64,000 nt of DNA, taken from positions 148,829 to 212,828 of the forward strand of contig CAUYUJ010014264.1 in the NCBI GenBank assembly GCA_963575745.1, read 5' to 3'. Below, one piece after another: positions 1 to 10,790 of the stretch. Below the pieces are notes generated by a model. It did no database searches and was not told the DNA's origin. It saw only the letters and a list, made by a program, of their open reading frames with translations. The number at the start of each line of letters is the position of its first letter. The stretch's first letter is position 1. Source of the DNA: Prorocentrum cordatum (taxonomy: Eukaryota; Sar; Dinophyceae; Prorocentrales; Prorocentraceae). A program made the translations under genes and the position numbers.

Positions 1-50
1 GCCGACGTCGCCGATGCATCGGTAATGCATCGACGATGCGGCGGGATCTT
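1..50. repeat. Family B palindromic repeat, truncated by the window edge
   Basis: The first 50 bases carry the GATGCATCG-rich palindromic core found again at about 8,880, 10,312 and 48,036. The left half lies outside the window, so neither its true limits nor any target duplication can be seen. Confidence 0.5.
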
Positions 51-732
51 CAAGGCAGGGCAAGGTCCCGCACGAGCACGGAACCCAGTCCGATACCGGA
101 CGCGGAGTGAAACAGGTACGCGACTTACACATGAATGACCTGTGCTGCTGGTGCAGCTATGGCCAGGCATCGAAAGCCGACGAGGGGGCGCGCGAGATGA
201 GAGACGGAGGCACGACGGGCAAGGACGAGAGGCGAGGCGAGGGGGGCGGGCGGGAGGGGCGACAGACAGAGGGAGGTGCTCGGCTGCAGCGGGGTGCGTG
301 GAGGCCGGTGCTCGCAGAGGCGGGTGCGAAGTAACGAAGCCGATGGCTACTCGCAGGCACGTGTATTATTGATACCAGTTCTCCTCCTCCTGCTCATCCT
401 CCTCCTTCCTCCTCCCTCCTCCTCCTCCGCCTCCTCCTCCTTCTTCTTTCTTCCTTTACTGCGGAGGCCATCGCGCTGGAGCAAGCAGTAGAAGCAGTGA
501 GGGCCTTGACCAAAGCTGCGAGCCACCGGCGGTCAGATGTATGACTTCGGCCTCGCGAAAAGGAAAAGGGGGGACGACCGAGGAAACACGAGCGGGACTC
601 GGACGCCGCTGCGCCCCATGATGCCTTCGCTGCACCCCATCTGCTCCGACCCCACGTGGGAGGTCTCTAGTCCTTGGGCGTTCCTTTCCGCTCGCGACGC
701 GCTCCCCCGATATTCCGCCTCCCCTGCCTCTT
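51..732. other. GC-rich intergenic DNA, nothing recognised
   Basis: The short open frames here have arginine- and glycine-rich translations typical of GC-rich non-coding DNA. A polypyrimidine (CTC-rich) tract covers about 375-460. Bases 636-655 match the CCCCATCTGCTCCGACCCC end of family B, so a relic end of that element may be present. Confidence 0.4.
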
Positions 733-901
733 GGCGGCGCGCAGAAGTGGGTAGGGGGAGGGGGGAAGGCTTCTTCGAAGGAGGCTGCTTCGTAGAAGGC
801 GCGTGGCCTTACATCTGAAGATAAGGCCCGCGCCTTCTAAGAAGCAGGGATGTTTCTAAGAGGCCATCCCCCCTCCCCCATGCCCCCCTTTGCGCGCCGC
901 C
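733..901. mobile_element. Family D palindromic element, copy 1 (MITE-like)
   Basis: This 169 bp palindrome has ends GGCGGCGCGCA and TGCGCGCCGCC. Inside lie polypurine and polypyrimidine stretches and then a CTTCTTAGAAG-type stem with arms around GAAGGCGC and GCGCCTTC. Two more copies of 167 bp lie at 15,968 and 39,027. The constant length, shared ends and inverted symmetry indicate a non-autonomous foldback element. I see no coding potential and no clear target duplication. Confidence 0.6.
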
Positions 902-1078
902 GACCTGCCTCCCCACCCTCCCCACCTGGACAGCGGGCGGTGGTCCTCGCTGTCGACTTGCATGGCGCTGCGTTCTGCTGCGTCCCGCGTGCAGGTGTAG
1001 TGGGCGGCGCGGGCAGGCAGTGGCATCGAGGGCTTGCTTCACGAATGCTGCCCCTCCCCGGCCTCCCCGTACTCCTGG

Positions 1079-1142
1079 CCTCCTCTCAGTCTTCCTCCTT
1101 CTCCTCCTCCTCCTCCTCCTCCTCCTCCTCCTCCTCCTCCTC
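1079..1142. repeat. (CTC)n microsatellite
   Basis: Near-perfect CTC triplets run for about 60 bp just before the first monomer of the large tandem array. Confidence 0.9.
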
Positions 1143-1634
1143 GTATTGGCGTCACGTAGGGCAGATCGGGCGGGTAGGCCCTGCCCGGCGGGTCGGGAAG
1201 GCGGGCCCAGGCGACCATGTCGAGCAGGCGGGTTGCTGAAGCGTGCGTTCTGTATGAGTTGCGAGGAAGTCTCGAGCAATAGCGCGATTCCTGAAGAGAT
1301 TTGAGGAAATCCTCAGCGAGAGCGTGATCCCTGAGTGTCGAGGACGCTGCGTCGGAATAAAGTGCGAGGAAGTCCCACACGAGCGCGCGATTCCTGTATA
1401 GATTGTGATGAAGTCCCCCGCGAGAGCGCGATCTGGGAACCAAGTGCGAGGAAGTATCAGACGGGAGTCGCTGCTGTTGTAAACCGGGGGCCAGGGGCAC
1501 AGTTTGTTAACACCCCACTTTCTCTTGTAGAAAAACAGGGTGCGAGCCCCGAGAGAAGAAGCATTTTGTTTTAAACATACAATGGTTGCCGGGCTGGGGG
1601 GATCAACAAGAATTCGTTCTCATAAATGAGAAAT

Positions 1635-1843
1635 GAGCAACAGCAGTAACATTTTCAGCAACAACAAAAACAATACCAGCAACAACAACAACAACAGTAC
1701 CAACAACAATGGCAGCACCAGCAACAGCAACATCAGCAACGGCAACAACAACAGTTACAACAACAACGTCGACAGCAACAACAACAACTTCAACAACAAC
1801 AACAACACCAACAACAACAACACCAGCAACACCAGCAACAATC
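1635..1843 (+). repeat. (CAA/AAC)n microsatellite inside the array
   Basis: An imperfect CAA expansion of about 210 bp lies directly after the GGATCAACAA block of the first monomer. The poly-Asn and poly-Thr open frames here are artefacts of the repeat. Confidence 0.9.
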
Positions 1844-2775
1844 ATGTTAATACTCTGTTCCCTTATCGGCCCACGTGCCATTCAACACGTATATCCTAAA
1901 CCCTCGATGCCCGCCCATTTCGTCTTCGACTGTGCCTCCATCGGGGTGTATCTTTTGCACCTGCAAGAGAGGACGGATGGAAGTAGGGACGAGGGGCAGG
2001 CGGCTTGCTGAAACGTGCGTCCTGCATGGATCGCGAGGATGTCTCCAGCGATAGCGCCACTCACAAGTGAATCGTGAGAAAAAAAACAAAGCGAGAGCGT
2101 GATTCCTGTGTCGAGGGCGCGGCGCCTGAATAAATGGTGGGGAAATACAACGCGAGAGCGCGATCTCTAAATACATTGCGAGGAAGTCCCCCGCGAGAGC
2201 GCGATCTGGGAACCAAGTGCGAGGAAGTATCAAACGGGAATCGCTGCTGTTGTAAACCGGGGACCAGAGCACAGTTTGGTGACAGCCCATTCCTGAACAA
2301 AAACACGGTGTGAGCCTTGGGAGAAACATTTTAACCAATTGAACCATACAATGGTTACCGGGCTGGGGTGATCAACGGTATTTCTAGAAATTAAGAATGA
2401 ACAACAAAAACAACAAGAACAATAACAACAACAATCATTCTAACACTGGTCGCTCTTACTTGCCCGTGAATCATTCAAAACAAGTTCCCCACACCCTCGA
2501 CACCCGCCCTTTTTGTCTTCGATCACACCCACTTTGGGTGGATTATTTCTCTTTGCGGGGGGCGTGGGCTTAGAAAGGCGGGCAAACCTGAACGGGCGGA
2601 CCATCCTTCGTGGGCACACATGTGCCCGCCATTGGAATTGGTATGTGCCCTGCAAAAGAGGGGGAAAACGAGGGAGAGTGGGAGGAAGGGAGGGGGAGTG
2701 ACGAGGAAAAAGGGAAAACGCCAAGAGAGAAGGAGCGAAGAGGGGGGCGGCTGATTAGAGGCAGAGAGAATGAGA

Positions 2776-3036
2776 ATATATATATATATATATATGCATG
2801 TACGTATGTATGTATATAGAGAGAGTAAGAAATAGAGAGAGGGGTGGGAGAGAGAGAGAGAGAAACAAAAAAAAAGGGAGGAAGGAGGCAGGAGAGGGGA
2901 GGGAGAATGGAGGAGGGAGAGGAGGGAGAGGGGATAGGACAGAGAGGCATAAGGATGAGGGAAGAGAGGAGGGAGAAAGAAGGGAGGAGAGGAGGGAGGA
3001 GGGAGGAGGGAGAGGGAGGAGGAGCAGGAAGGTAAG
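2776..3036. repeat. (TA)n then GA/GGA-rich purine tract in the array
   Basis: A short TA run at about 2,779-2,820 is followed by about 215 bp of almost pure purine (GAGA, GGAGG). It lengthens this monomer relative to its neighbours and explains the lysine-, arginine- and glutamate-rich open frames. Confidence 0.85.
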
Positions 3037-6000
3037 GGCGTGAACGTTCGAGGAAGTCCTAGGCGAAAGAGCCGGCCGTTCCTGAAGGAAGTCTCGGGCG
3101 GGAGCCCACGATGGGCGGTCGATCCCCTCACGGGCGGGCCGGGCGGGTGGGACAGTCAAGCGATGGCGAGAGCGCGATTCCTAAGTAAATTGTGACGGCG
3201 TCCTTGGCGCAGAGTGTTTCCTGAGCGTCGAAAGCGCGATGTCTGAATACATTGCATGGAATTCACAGGCGAGAGCGCAATTCCTCAATCAAATGTGAAG
3301 GGTTCTCTGACGGGAGCGGGGGTCTTGATTAAATTACGAAGAAGTCTTGAATCAATTGCAAAGAAGTCTCAAGCGGGAGCGCCGTTCTTGATTAGATTGT
3401 GAGGGAGCCTCAGATGGGAGCGGGGTCTTGATTAAATTGCGAGGAAGCCGCAAGCGGGAGCACCGATCCTGAATAAATTGTGAGGAAGTCTCAAGCGGGA
3501 GCGGGGGTTCCTGAGTAAATTTGGAGGAGGTCTCAGGCGGGAGCCGTTGTTGTTGCACTCGGGGGGGCCAGGGGCACAGTTTGAGCACCAAAACGTTCCC
3601 TGTCAAAAACTAGGGTGCGAGCGTCGAGGGGCACACTTTGATTGAGCAGAAACTGCATGCACCGGTGATGGGGGATCAACCATAAAACTTCTTCTTCTTC
3701 TTCAGAAATGAGGGTTCAATAACAATCAGTTTTTCGCTCTGATCTGGTCGCGTGCCATTCAACCTGTATCTCCCAAACCTTCGGTACCCGCCCTTTTCGG
3801 CTTCGACCGTGCCCCCCTTTCTGGGGGGATATATTTGCACCCTCCGTGTGTAATTGGAGCAGCCCCGGAGAGAAGAGAGGAGAGGACGGATGGAAGGGGG
3901 AGGGAGAAGGATGGAACACGCGATTAGCAGGAGGGGGGCTAGGAGCAGAAAACACGTGGTAGAACCCGGCGGGCCCATCGGGCGGGTAGACCGTAACGGG
4001 CGGGGCGAGAAGGCGGGCCCAAGCGGCCAGGTCGAGAAGGCGTGTTCTAGAAGAGTGAGTATTGATTGAACAGCGAGGAGAGCTCAAGGGATAGCGCGAT
4101 TCACAAGTCAGCAGTGGGAAAGGCTAAAGCGAAGGTGTGGTTTTAAATAGTCGAAGGGAATCCACAGCGAGAGCGTGATTCCTGAGTGTCGAGGGCGCTG
4201 CGTCTGAATACATTGCGAGGGAGCCCCGCGCGAGAGCACAAGTTGGAAATAAACTGTGTGGAAGTATCCGGCGGGAGCCGTTGTTGTTGTACTTCGGGGG
4301 CCAGGTTGTTGTTGTTGTTGCAGTTTGGTGGCACTTCCTTTTTCCTTTTGTACAAACAGAGTGCGAGCCATGGGGGTGGCACTGTCCTTGACAAGCACCA
4401 GATGCCCCCGAGGGGGGGGATCAACAATAGATCTTCAACATGAGAAAAATGGCGACGACAACAACAACATCATCAATCAGCTCTTATTTGCTCGCGTGCC
4501 AATCAACACACATATCCCAAACCCTCGGTACCCGCCCTCCTCGTCTTCGACCGTAATACCATGGGGATTCATCTCCTTTTACCTGCCACGTGCACTTAGT
4601 GCGGCCTCTAAACAGGGAAAGGGGGACGGATGAAAAAGGGGAACAAAAAGAATGGAGCACACGGGAAAGTAGCAGGAGAGGGGGTTCGGAGCAGAAAACA
4701 CGTGGTAGAAGCAGACGGGCAGATCGGGCAGGCAGACCGTACCAGGCGGGTCGGAAAGCGGGCCCGGGCGGCCAGGACGACCAGGCGGGGTGCGGAAGCG
4801 TGAATCTTGCATGTATCGTGGGGAAGTCTTTATCGATGGTGTGGTTCCCAAGTGAAGCCTGAGAAAAGCCAGAGCGAGAGCGTGACTCCTGAGTGTCGAG
4901 GGCACGCGACAGCGCGACTCCTGCATACATTGTGAAGGATCCCGCGCGAGAGCGCGATCTCTGAATGCATCGTGAGGAAGTATCAGGCGTGAGCTGCTGT
5001 TGTTGTAGTTCGAAAACCAACACCGCAGTTTGGTGACCCTTCGCTTTCCCTCAAAAAATAGGGCGCGAGCCCTGGGAGAAACAGTGCACCTGAAAGATGC
5101 AACGGTTACCGGGCAAGGGGATCAACCTTTTAAAAGAAAAACGAACATCCAACAAACATGTTAATACTGTTCGCTTTTATCTGTTTGCGTGCCTTTCAAC
5201 GCGTATATCCCGAACCCTCGGTACCCGCCCTCTCCGTTTTCGATCGTACCACTTTGGAAGTATATCTTCATCACCTGCCACATACAAAACGCACGTGGTA
5301 CAACCAGACGGGCAGATCGGGCGGCCAGACCCTAGCGGGCGGATCGGGAAGGCGGGCCCGGGCGGCCAGGTCGAACAGGCGGGTTGGTGAAGCGTGAGTC
5401 CCGCATGAATCGCGAGGACGTCTCGAGCGATAGCGCGATTCCTATGTGTTTCGTGAGGAAGACACAGCGAGAGTGTGATTCTGCGTGTCGGGGGCGCGGC
5501 GTCAAATGAGCGGCGACGAAGTCCCACGCGAGAGCGCGATTCCTGAATAAATTGTGAGGTACACCCGCGCGAGAGCGCGATGCTGGAATACATTGTGAGG
5601 ACGTATCATGCGGGAACCGTTGTTGTTGCAGTCCTTGGGCCAAACGCGCAATTTGGTGACACCACACGTCCGCTTGTAAAAAAACAACGATTGCAAAAAC
5701 AATGATTACCGGAGGGGGGATCAAAAATAATTGATCTGTTGACATGAACGTTCAACAACAACGCCAACACCAACAAAATCAGGTTAAGACTGTTCGCTCC
5801 TATCTGCTCACGTACCAACCAATACGTATAGATCATACAGGTACCCGCCTTCGTCGTCTTCGATCTTACCCCTTTGGGGGTATATCTTCATTACCTGCCA
5901 CGCTCATTTAGCGCAGCCCCTAAAACAACGGAAGAGAAGACGGGTGGAAGGGGGAGGGATAAGAATGGAGCACGAGAGAAATTCGCAGGAGGGGGGCAAG

Positions 6001-6319
6001 GAACAGAAATCAAGTGGTAGAACCAGACGGACAGATCGGGTGGGCAGACCTATAGCGGGCAGGCCGGGAAGGCGGGCACAACCGACCAGGTCGAACAGGC
6101 GGGTTGTTGAAGCGTAAGTCTTGCATGAATCGCTAGCGCGATTTAGATCTTGAGAAAAGGCCAAAGCGAGAGCGTAATTCCTGAGCGACGAGGGCGCATC
6201 GTCTGAATAAATCGCGAGGAAGTCCCACGCGAGGTCGCGATTCGTATACCAGTTGTGATGAAGTGCCGCGCGAGAGCACGAATTGGGAATAATTGGTGTG
6301 GAAGTATGAGGCGGGAGCC

Positions 6320-6381
6320 GTTGTTGTTGTTGTTGTTGTTGTTCTTGTTCTTGTTCTTGTTCTTGTTATTGTTGTTGTTGT
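6320..6381 (+). repeat. (TTG)n microsatellite in the array
   Basis: TTG/TTC triplets expand exactly where other monomers carry the short GGGAGCCGTTGTTGTTG motif. Confidence 0.9.
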
Positions 6382-7106
6382 AAGCCGGGGGCCAGGGGCA
6401 CACTTTGAGCTTAGTGACTGTACCCTAGTATAAAGCAGGGTGCGAGCCCCGGGGGAAGCACTTCAATTGAAAAATGGTCACCGGAGGGGGTGATCAACAA
6501 TAACTATTCTTCAGTAGTGGGAGTTCACCAACGATCACAATAACAGCCAGAAGAACAACAACAACACCAACAACAAAACCAACAACAGCAACAGCAGCAA
6601 CAAAAACAACAGCAGCAAAACAACCATCGTGATATTTTTCGGTGTTGCCTGCTAGCGTACCTGTTTCAAAACGTACATCCCAAGCCGTCGGTACCCGCGG
6701 TCTTCGTCTTCGACCGTACCCCCTGTGGAGGTATATATTACCTGCCGCGCGTACTTGGCGCAGCCCCTGAAACAGGGGAGAAGAGGACGGATGGAAGGGG
6801 GAGGGAACGGAATTGAGCACGGGATTCGCAGCAGGGGGGTCGAAGAAAAAAACACTTGGCAGAACCAGACTGGACCAGCGGGCGTGAGTACTGCATGAAC
6901 CGTGAGGAGATCGACCGATAGCGCGATTCCCAAGGAAATCGTGAGACAGGCCAAAGCGAGAGCGTGATTCCTGAGTGTCGAGGACGCGGCGTCTAAACAA
7001 ACAAAGTTAAAAAGTCCCGCGCGATAGCCCGATTTCTGCATAAAGTGTGAGGAAGTCCGGCGCGACAGCGCGATGTTGGAATATCTTGCGAAGAAGTATC
7101 AGGTTG

Positions 7107-7345
7107 GAACCGTTGTTGTTGTTGTTGTTGTTGATGTTGCTGTTGCTGTTGTTGTTGTTGCTGTTGATGTTGTTATGTTGTTGTTGTCGTTGTTGTTGTC
7201 GTCAATGTTGGTGTTGATGGTGGTGGTGTTGTTGTTGCTGTTTGTGTTGTTGTCGTTGTTGTCGAGGTCGTTGTCGGTGTCGTCGTTGTTGTTGTTGTTG
7301 TTGTTGGTGGTGGGGGTGGTGGTGGTGGTGGTGGTGGTGGCGTTG
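7107..7345 (+). repeat. Long (TTG)n/(GTG)n microsatellite in the array
   Basis: About 240 bp of TTG with CTG, ATG and finally GTG variants sits in the same monomer position as the 6,320 run. Its poly-Val/poly-Leu open frame is not a gene. Confidence 0.9.
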
Positions 7346-8126
7346 TTCGGGGCCCAATAATGCAGGTTGGTGGCACCAAGTTCCCCCTTATAAGAGCAAC
7401 AACAATCATGCTAAGACTGTTCGCTCATATCTGCTCGCGTGCCACTCACCACGTATGTCCTAAACCCTTGGTACCCGCCGTCTTCGTTTTCGACCATACC
7501 CCCCTTGGGGGCATATCTTCTTTACCTGCCACGTGCGTTTTGCGCAGCCCCTAAAACAGCGGAAGAAAGGGCGGATGGAAGGGCGAGGTAGAAGGATGGA
7601 GCACGACAGAAAGTTGCAGGAGGGGGCTAAGAGCAGAAACACGTGGCAGAACCAGACGAGCAGACCGGGCGGGCAGACCCCAGCGGGCAGGTCGGGAAGG
7701 CGAGCCCAGGCGGCCAGGTCGAGCAGGCAGGTTGCTGAAACGTGAGTCGTGCATGAGTCGCGAGGAAGTCTCGAGCGATAGCGCGATTGCCAAGGAAATC
7801 GTGGGACAGGCCGAAGCGAGAGCGTGATTTTCGAGTGTCGAAGGCGCGGCGTTCGAGCACATGTAAAAGAAGTGCCACGCGAGAGCGCGATTCTTGCATA
7901 AAGTGTGAGGAAGTCCCGCGCGAGAGCGCGATTTGGGAATCAAGTGTGAGGAGTATCAGGCGGGAACCGCTTTTGTTGTAAACTGGGGGCCAGGGGCGTA
8001 GTTTGGTGACACCCAGCTCTCCCCTTTTAGAAGCAGGGCGCGGGCCCCAGGAGTAGCATTTGTATGGAAAAACTCATGTTTACCCAGCAGGGGGCCAATC
8101 ATAATGATTCTTCAGATATGAGAATT

Positions 8127-8131
8127 TCACG

Positions 8132-8182
<51 letters not shown>

Positions 8183-8287
8183 GCAACGGCAACGGCAACG
8201 GCAACGACAGCAACAACAGCAGCGACAGCAACGACAACGACAACGACAGGAACGACAACAACAGCAGCAACCTCAACAACAACAACA

Positions 8288-8325
<38 letters not shown>

Positions 8326-8333
8326 AACAACAC
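8127..8333 (+). repeat. (CAA)n to (CGA)n microsatellite ending the array
   Basis: CAA triplets grade into CAG, CGG and then ACG/GAC triplets. They follow the last GGGCCAATCATAATGATTC block. The array stops here, since no further tail block follows. Confidence 0.9.
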
Positions 8334-8525
8334 GTCGTCGTTTTCCTTGCGTCAGCATATCTTGGGGGAGGGGGGGCCACCGCCGCGCAGGCCGACGAGT
8401 TCCGCCAGGAGTGCGCGGAGCTGCGCGCGACGCTGCGGCGCATGGAGGATCCCATGCCTCCCCAGAGGGGCCCCGAGCCCCGAGCAGATGGGGTCTGGTC
8501 CCGGACACATGTCCGGGGATCGGTG

Positions 8526-8660
8526 TTCTCGGCATCGCTCGAACGTGTGCAGTTTGTCCCTGGCGGGGACCCTCAAGGAGCATTTTTGGATCATCTTGCC
8601 AAGAAAAACACGCACGAAACCGAAACATGTACGGGGCATGGACATCCGAACGAGGGCGAC
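8526..8660 (+). repeat. Dispersed repeat family F, copy 1
   Basis: This ~130 bp unit runs from TCGGCATCGCTCGAACGTGT through a CACGCACGAAACCGAAACAT block. Other copies lie at 14,121 and 16,590 (+) and 39,981 (-). It has no terminal inverted repeat and no open frame. It is followed directly by family G, and a similar order recurs at 14.1 kb. A retroposed short non-coding RNA is possible, but I see no pol III box that settles it. Confidence 0.55.
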
Positions 8661-8689
8661 TGCTTGAGCAAGCAGACCCTGAAATGCTC

Positions 8690-8875
8690 GCGTCGCGAAA
8701 AAAACGCGACGGCAGGTTTTTTACCAGTTTCGGACTCCCGGGCCCCCCCCCAGGCCTCGGGGTCGTAAAAACACAGCCTGGGATGGAAAGCCGGCCCTGG
8801 AGAAAGGGCCGGGACTTCCGGGGGGCCTCGCATTGAAAACACCATGGCTGTCATCGCACGTCTCGGGAGTCAGAG
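8690..8875 (+). repeat. Dispersed repeat family G, copy
   Basis: The ~180 bp family has this order: CGGCGGGAGGTTTTTGGCC; GGCCTCCGGGGGCCCTCGCC; GACTCGGGATGAAAAGCC; AAAGGGTCGGGGCTTCC; CGTCGCATGT. This copy keeps the order with substitutions. At least nine full or partial copies occur in the window in both orientations, so it is one of the commonest repeats here. Confidence 0.6.
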
Positions 8876-8878
8876 TAG

Positions 8879-9035
8879 AAGGGGCCAGAGGATCACGCCG
8901 CATTGCTGATGCATCGGCGATGCGGCTCTATGTGGAGCCTGATTCTCTCCACGCCAACGGCGCTGGTGCATCGCCGACGTATACGTCGATACCTCGCCGA
9001 TGCATCGACGAGCTTGGCGATCGTCCGGACCCCCC
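8879..9035. mobile_element. Family B palindromic element, copy 2
   Basis: A GAGGATCACGCCGCATTGCT-type left arm and a diverged right arm enclose GATGCATCGGCGATGCGG and GATGCATCGACGAGC blocks. It matches the copies at 10,312 and 48,036. The outer ends are diverged, so the limits are approximate. Confidence 0.45.
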
Positions 9036-9049
9036 CAGGCCCCCGACGT

Positions 9050-9265
9050 GATGCTTTTTCCCTTGCGTCGACCCCCAGAGGTCTGGACCCCTTCCCCGGG
9101 GACCAGTGCTCCATCCCGCGTCGTCTCTTGACGGTATCCCGCGGCCCGGCGAGGGCCCCCGGAGGCCGAAAATACGGTGCTCCATCCCGCGTCGTCTCTC
9201 GACGGTGTCCCGCGGCCCGGCGAGGGCCCCCGGAGGCCGAAAATGCGGAGAAGCGCCTTCCGTCG
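9050..9265 (-). repeat. Family G, two partial units in tandem
   Basis: The segment CCCGGCGAGGGCCCCCGGAG with its flanks occurs twice, with a period of about 75 bp, in reverse orientation to the copy at 8,690. A local duplication after insertion is the simplest reading. Confidence 0.55.
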
Positions 9266-9470
9266 CATCTTTGTTCGCCGCGCGAGGGGGTCATGGGCCA
9301 GCTGCCCGGGCCAGCCTTGGGGAGGCCTCTGCAGAGGACGCGGCCTCCCGCGCGGCCAGCGAGCCGCCCGCCGCCCCCGTGGGGCGGCAGGGGCGGCCGG
9401 GCAGCGACGCCGCCGGCGACGAGCTGCACCTGCCCGCGCCGCGGTCCGCCGCCGCCTCCAACCCTTGCCT

Positions 9471-9649
9471 TTGAGTCGGGCCTGTCCCTCTACACAGGAG
9501 GAGAATTTCAACAAAAGTCACCAAAGATGGGCAGGGAGCGAGTTATTGTTTTGTTTTTTTTCTGGAGTATGTTTCATTGTGTTTTTTCTGGAGTGTATCT
9601 GTCATTCTTCGTCCGGGATGCGCCTGGAGGGGGACATGCCGGACCCAAG
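9471..9649 (+). mobile_element. TIR family A element, copy 1
   Basis: The left end is TTGAGTCGGGCCTGTCCC and the right end is the complement of TTGGGTCCGGCATGTCCC. The interior is AT-richer, as in the other family A copies. The flanking octamers do not match, so this copy is older or its flanks are rearranged. Confidence 0.6.
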
Positions 9650-9738
9650 CGTCGGTTTCCCCCCCTTCTCGGCAGGGGTCCCCCAACCTGCTCGCGCCGT
9701 TTTCGATTGCTTTTCTATCTGTAACATAGATTTGGAAC

Positions 9739-9892
9739 TAGGGGGCCACATGCGAACCCTACCCCTACCCCCCACGATTTCTGAGGGGGAGGGTGGGGTT
9801 CACTTCGCTCGGGAGCTCCCGAACAAAGAGAACCCCACACTCCCACTCAGAGATCGTGGGGGGTAGGGGCAGGGTTCGCATGTGGCCCCCTA
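9739..9892. mobile_element. Long near-perfect palindrome (family L) with TA-flanked ends
   Basis: Two arms of about 64 bp beginning TAGGGGGCCACATGCGAACC are inverted copies with only a few mismatches, around a short loop near 9,800-9,834. The TAGGGG...CCCCTA ends resemble the element at 59,950 and would fit a TA-target (Tc1/mariner-type) foldback element. It is single copy here and non-coding. Confidence 0.55.
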
Positions 9893-9924
9893 GGAACAGC
9901 ATGGAACAAAAACGCGGGAGAGGG

Positions 9925-10060
9925 GGTTCTGGCCGTGTGCGGCCTCGGGGGGCCCTCGCCGGGCCCCCAGGGCCGACGCAGAGAACTGCTCGGGGCGCAA
10001 GACCAGCCCGGGGGAGAAAGGGTCGGGACTCTTGGGGGCCGCGCAGCGAAGAAAGGATGT
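9925..10060 (+). repeat. Family G, copy
   Basis: The GGCCTCGGGGGGCCCTCGCC and AAAGGGTCGGGACTCTTGGG blocks are in the family order. Both the start and the CGTCGCATGT end are eroded. Confidence 0.5.
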
Positions 10061-10311
10061 CTGGGGCTCGAGCTGGCTCGAGGGCTGAGGTGCCCGTCTG
10101 CCGCCGTCGCCCGTGGAGCGCCCCGCGCCGCGGCGGCTGGACGCGGCTCACGAGATGCGTCCGCTTCCACCCCAGGGGGGGGGGCTCCGTGGACCGACTG
10201 GACCCCCGGGCCGCTTCCAGAGATGGCCGCCACGTCCGGCGTGGCATCTGCCGATCGGGCGGGATTGCCCCACACGGCCGCGGTCTCCAGATCGAGGGGC
10301 TGCCACTCTTT

Positions 10312-10712
10312 AGGCCTCCCAGATGGGGTCGGAGCAGATGGGGTCGGAGGACCGCGCCGCATCGCCGATGCCTCGGCGGTGCGGCTGGATGTGGGGCTCG
10401 ACTGTCTCCACGCCGATGCATCGCCGATGGCATCGCCGACGCCGCCAGCGCACCGCCGATGCATCGGCGATGCGGCGCGATCCTCCGACTGCATCTACTC
10501 GGGGGCGGCCAAGAGGGGGGTGATGACTAGGGGAGGGTGGATATCATGGCGAGGGCCGTGATCTCTCCCCAGATTTCATGGCGCCTCGTCTCGTTTCAAT
10601 ACGTCCCCGGCCCCCCCCTGAGCCGCGCTCCTGCCGCCAGCCATTTTTTGCGCCCCCCCCCCTCCTGGACGCCCCCCTCTTGGCCGCCCCCGATCTACTC
10701 GGGCCCCATCTA
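10312..10712. mobile_element. Family B element, copy 3, split by an H element
   Basis: The left end AGGCCTCCCAGATGGGGTCG leads into GCGCCGCATCGCCGATGC blocks. The inverted right half ends GATCCTCCGACTGCATCTACT at 10,499 and resumes at 10,693 as ATCTACTCGGGCCCCATCTAG. The intervening 193 bp is family H. With it removed, the right end matches the uninterrupted copy at 48 kb (CCGACCGCATCTACTCGGAC then CCCATCTAG). Confidence 0.65.
10500..10692 (+). mobile_element. Family H TIR element inserted in family B
   Basis: The ends are CGGGGGCGGCCAAGAGG and its inverted complement. ATCTACT occurs immediately outside both ends (10,493-10,499 and 10,693-10,699), as expected of a target-site duplication. 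The interior contains TGATGACTAGGGG and ATTTCATGGCGCCTC, which recur in the inverted copy at 59,020-59,202. It is non-coding and non-autonomous. Confidence 0.65.
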
Positions 10713-10790
10713 GAATCGCGCCGCCGGCGAACTTTCGGGCCCGGCCTCGCGGACGCCCGCGGTTCTTGCCGGCCGAGGGCCCGGCCCAGG

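Larger units (their letters stand above)
1150..8130 (+). repeat. Degenerate tandem array of ~0.6-1.3 kb monomers
   Basis: About eight to nine diverged copies lie head to tail. In order, each has: a block with TATATCCCAAACCCTCGGTA-like sequence, then CAGCCCCTAAAACA, then GGGCAGATCGGGCGG and CCAGGTCGAGCAGG; four to six short repeats built on GCGAGAGCGCGATTCCTGA; a TTG run; a GGGGGCCAGGGGCACAGTTT block; a GGTGCGAGCCC...GGGGATCAACAA block; and a CAA run. The GGCCAGG landmark recurs near 1,487, 2,256, 3,570, 4,300, 5,010, 5,635, 6,389, 7,348 and 7,986, so spacing varies from about 0.63 to 1.3 kb. No frame stays open across monomers. This is satellite-like DNA; a function is not evident. Confidence 0.85.

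Noticed and set aside
1240-7960. CRISPR-like look of the regularly spaced GAGAGCGCGAT repeats
   Set aside because: The spacing is irregular, the intervening sequence is itself repeated, and the units belong to a larger tandem monomer. All other evidence is eukaryotic.
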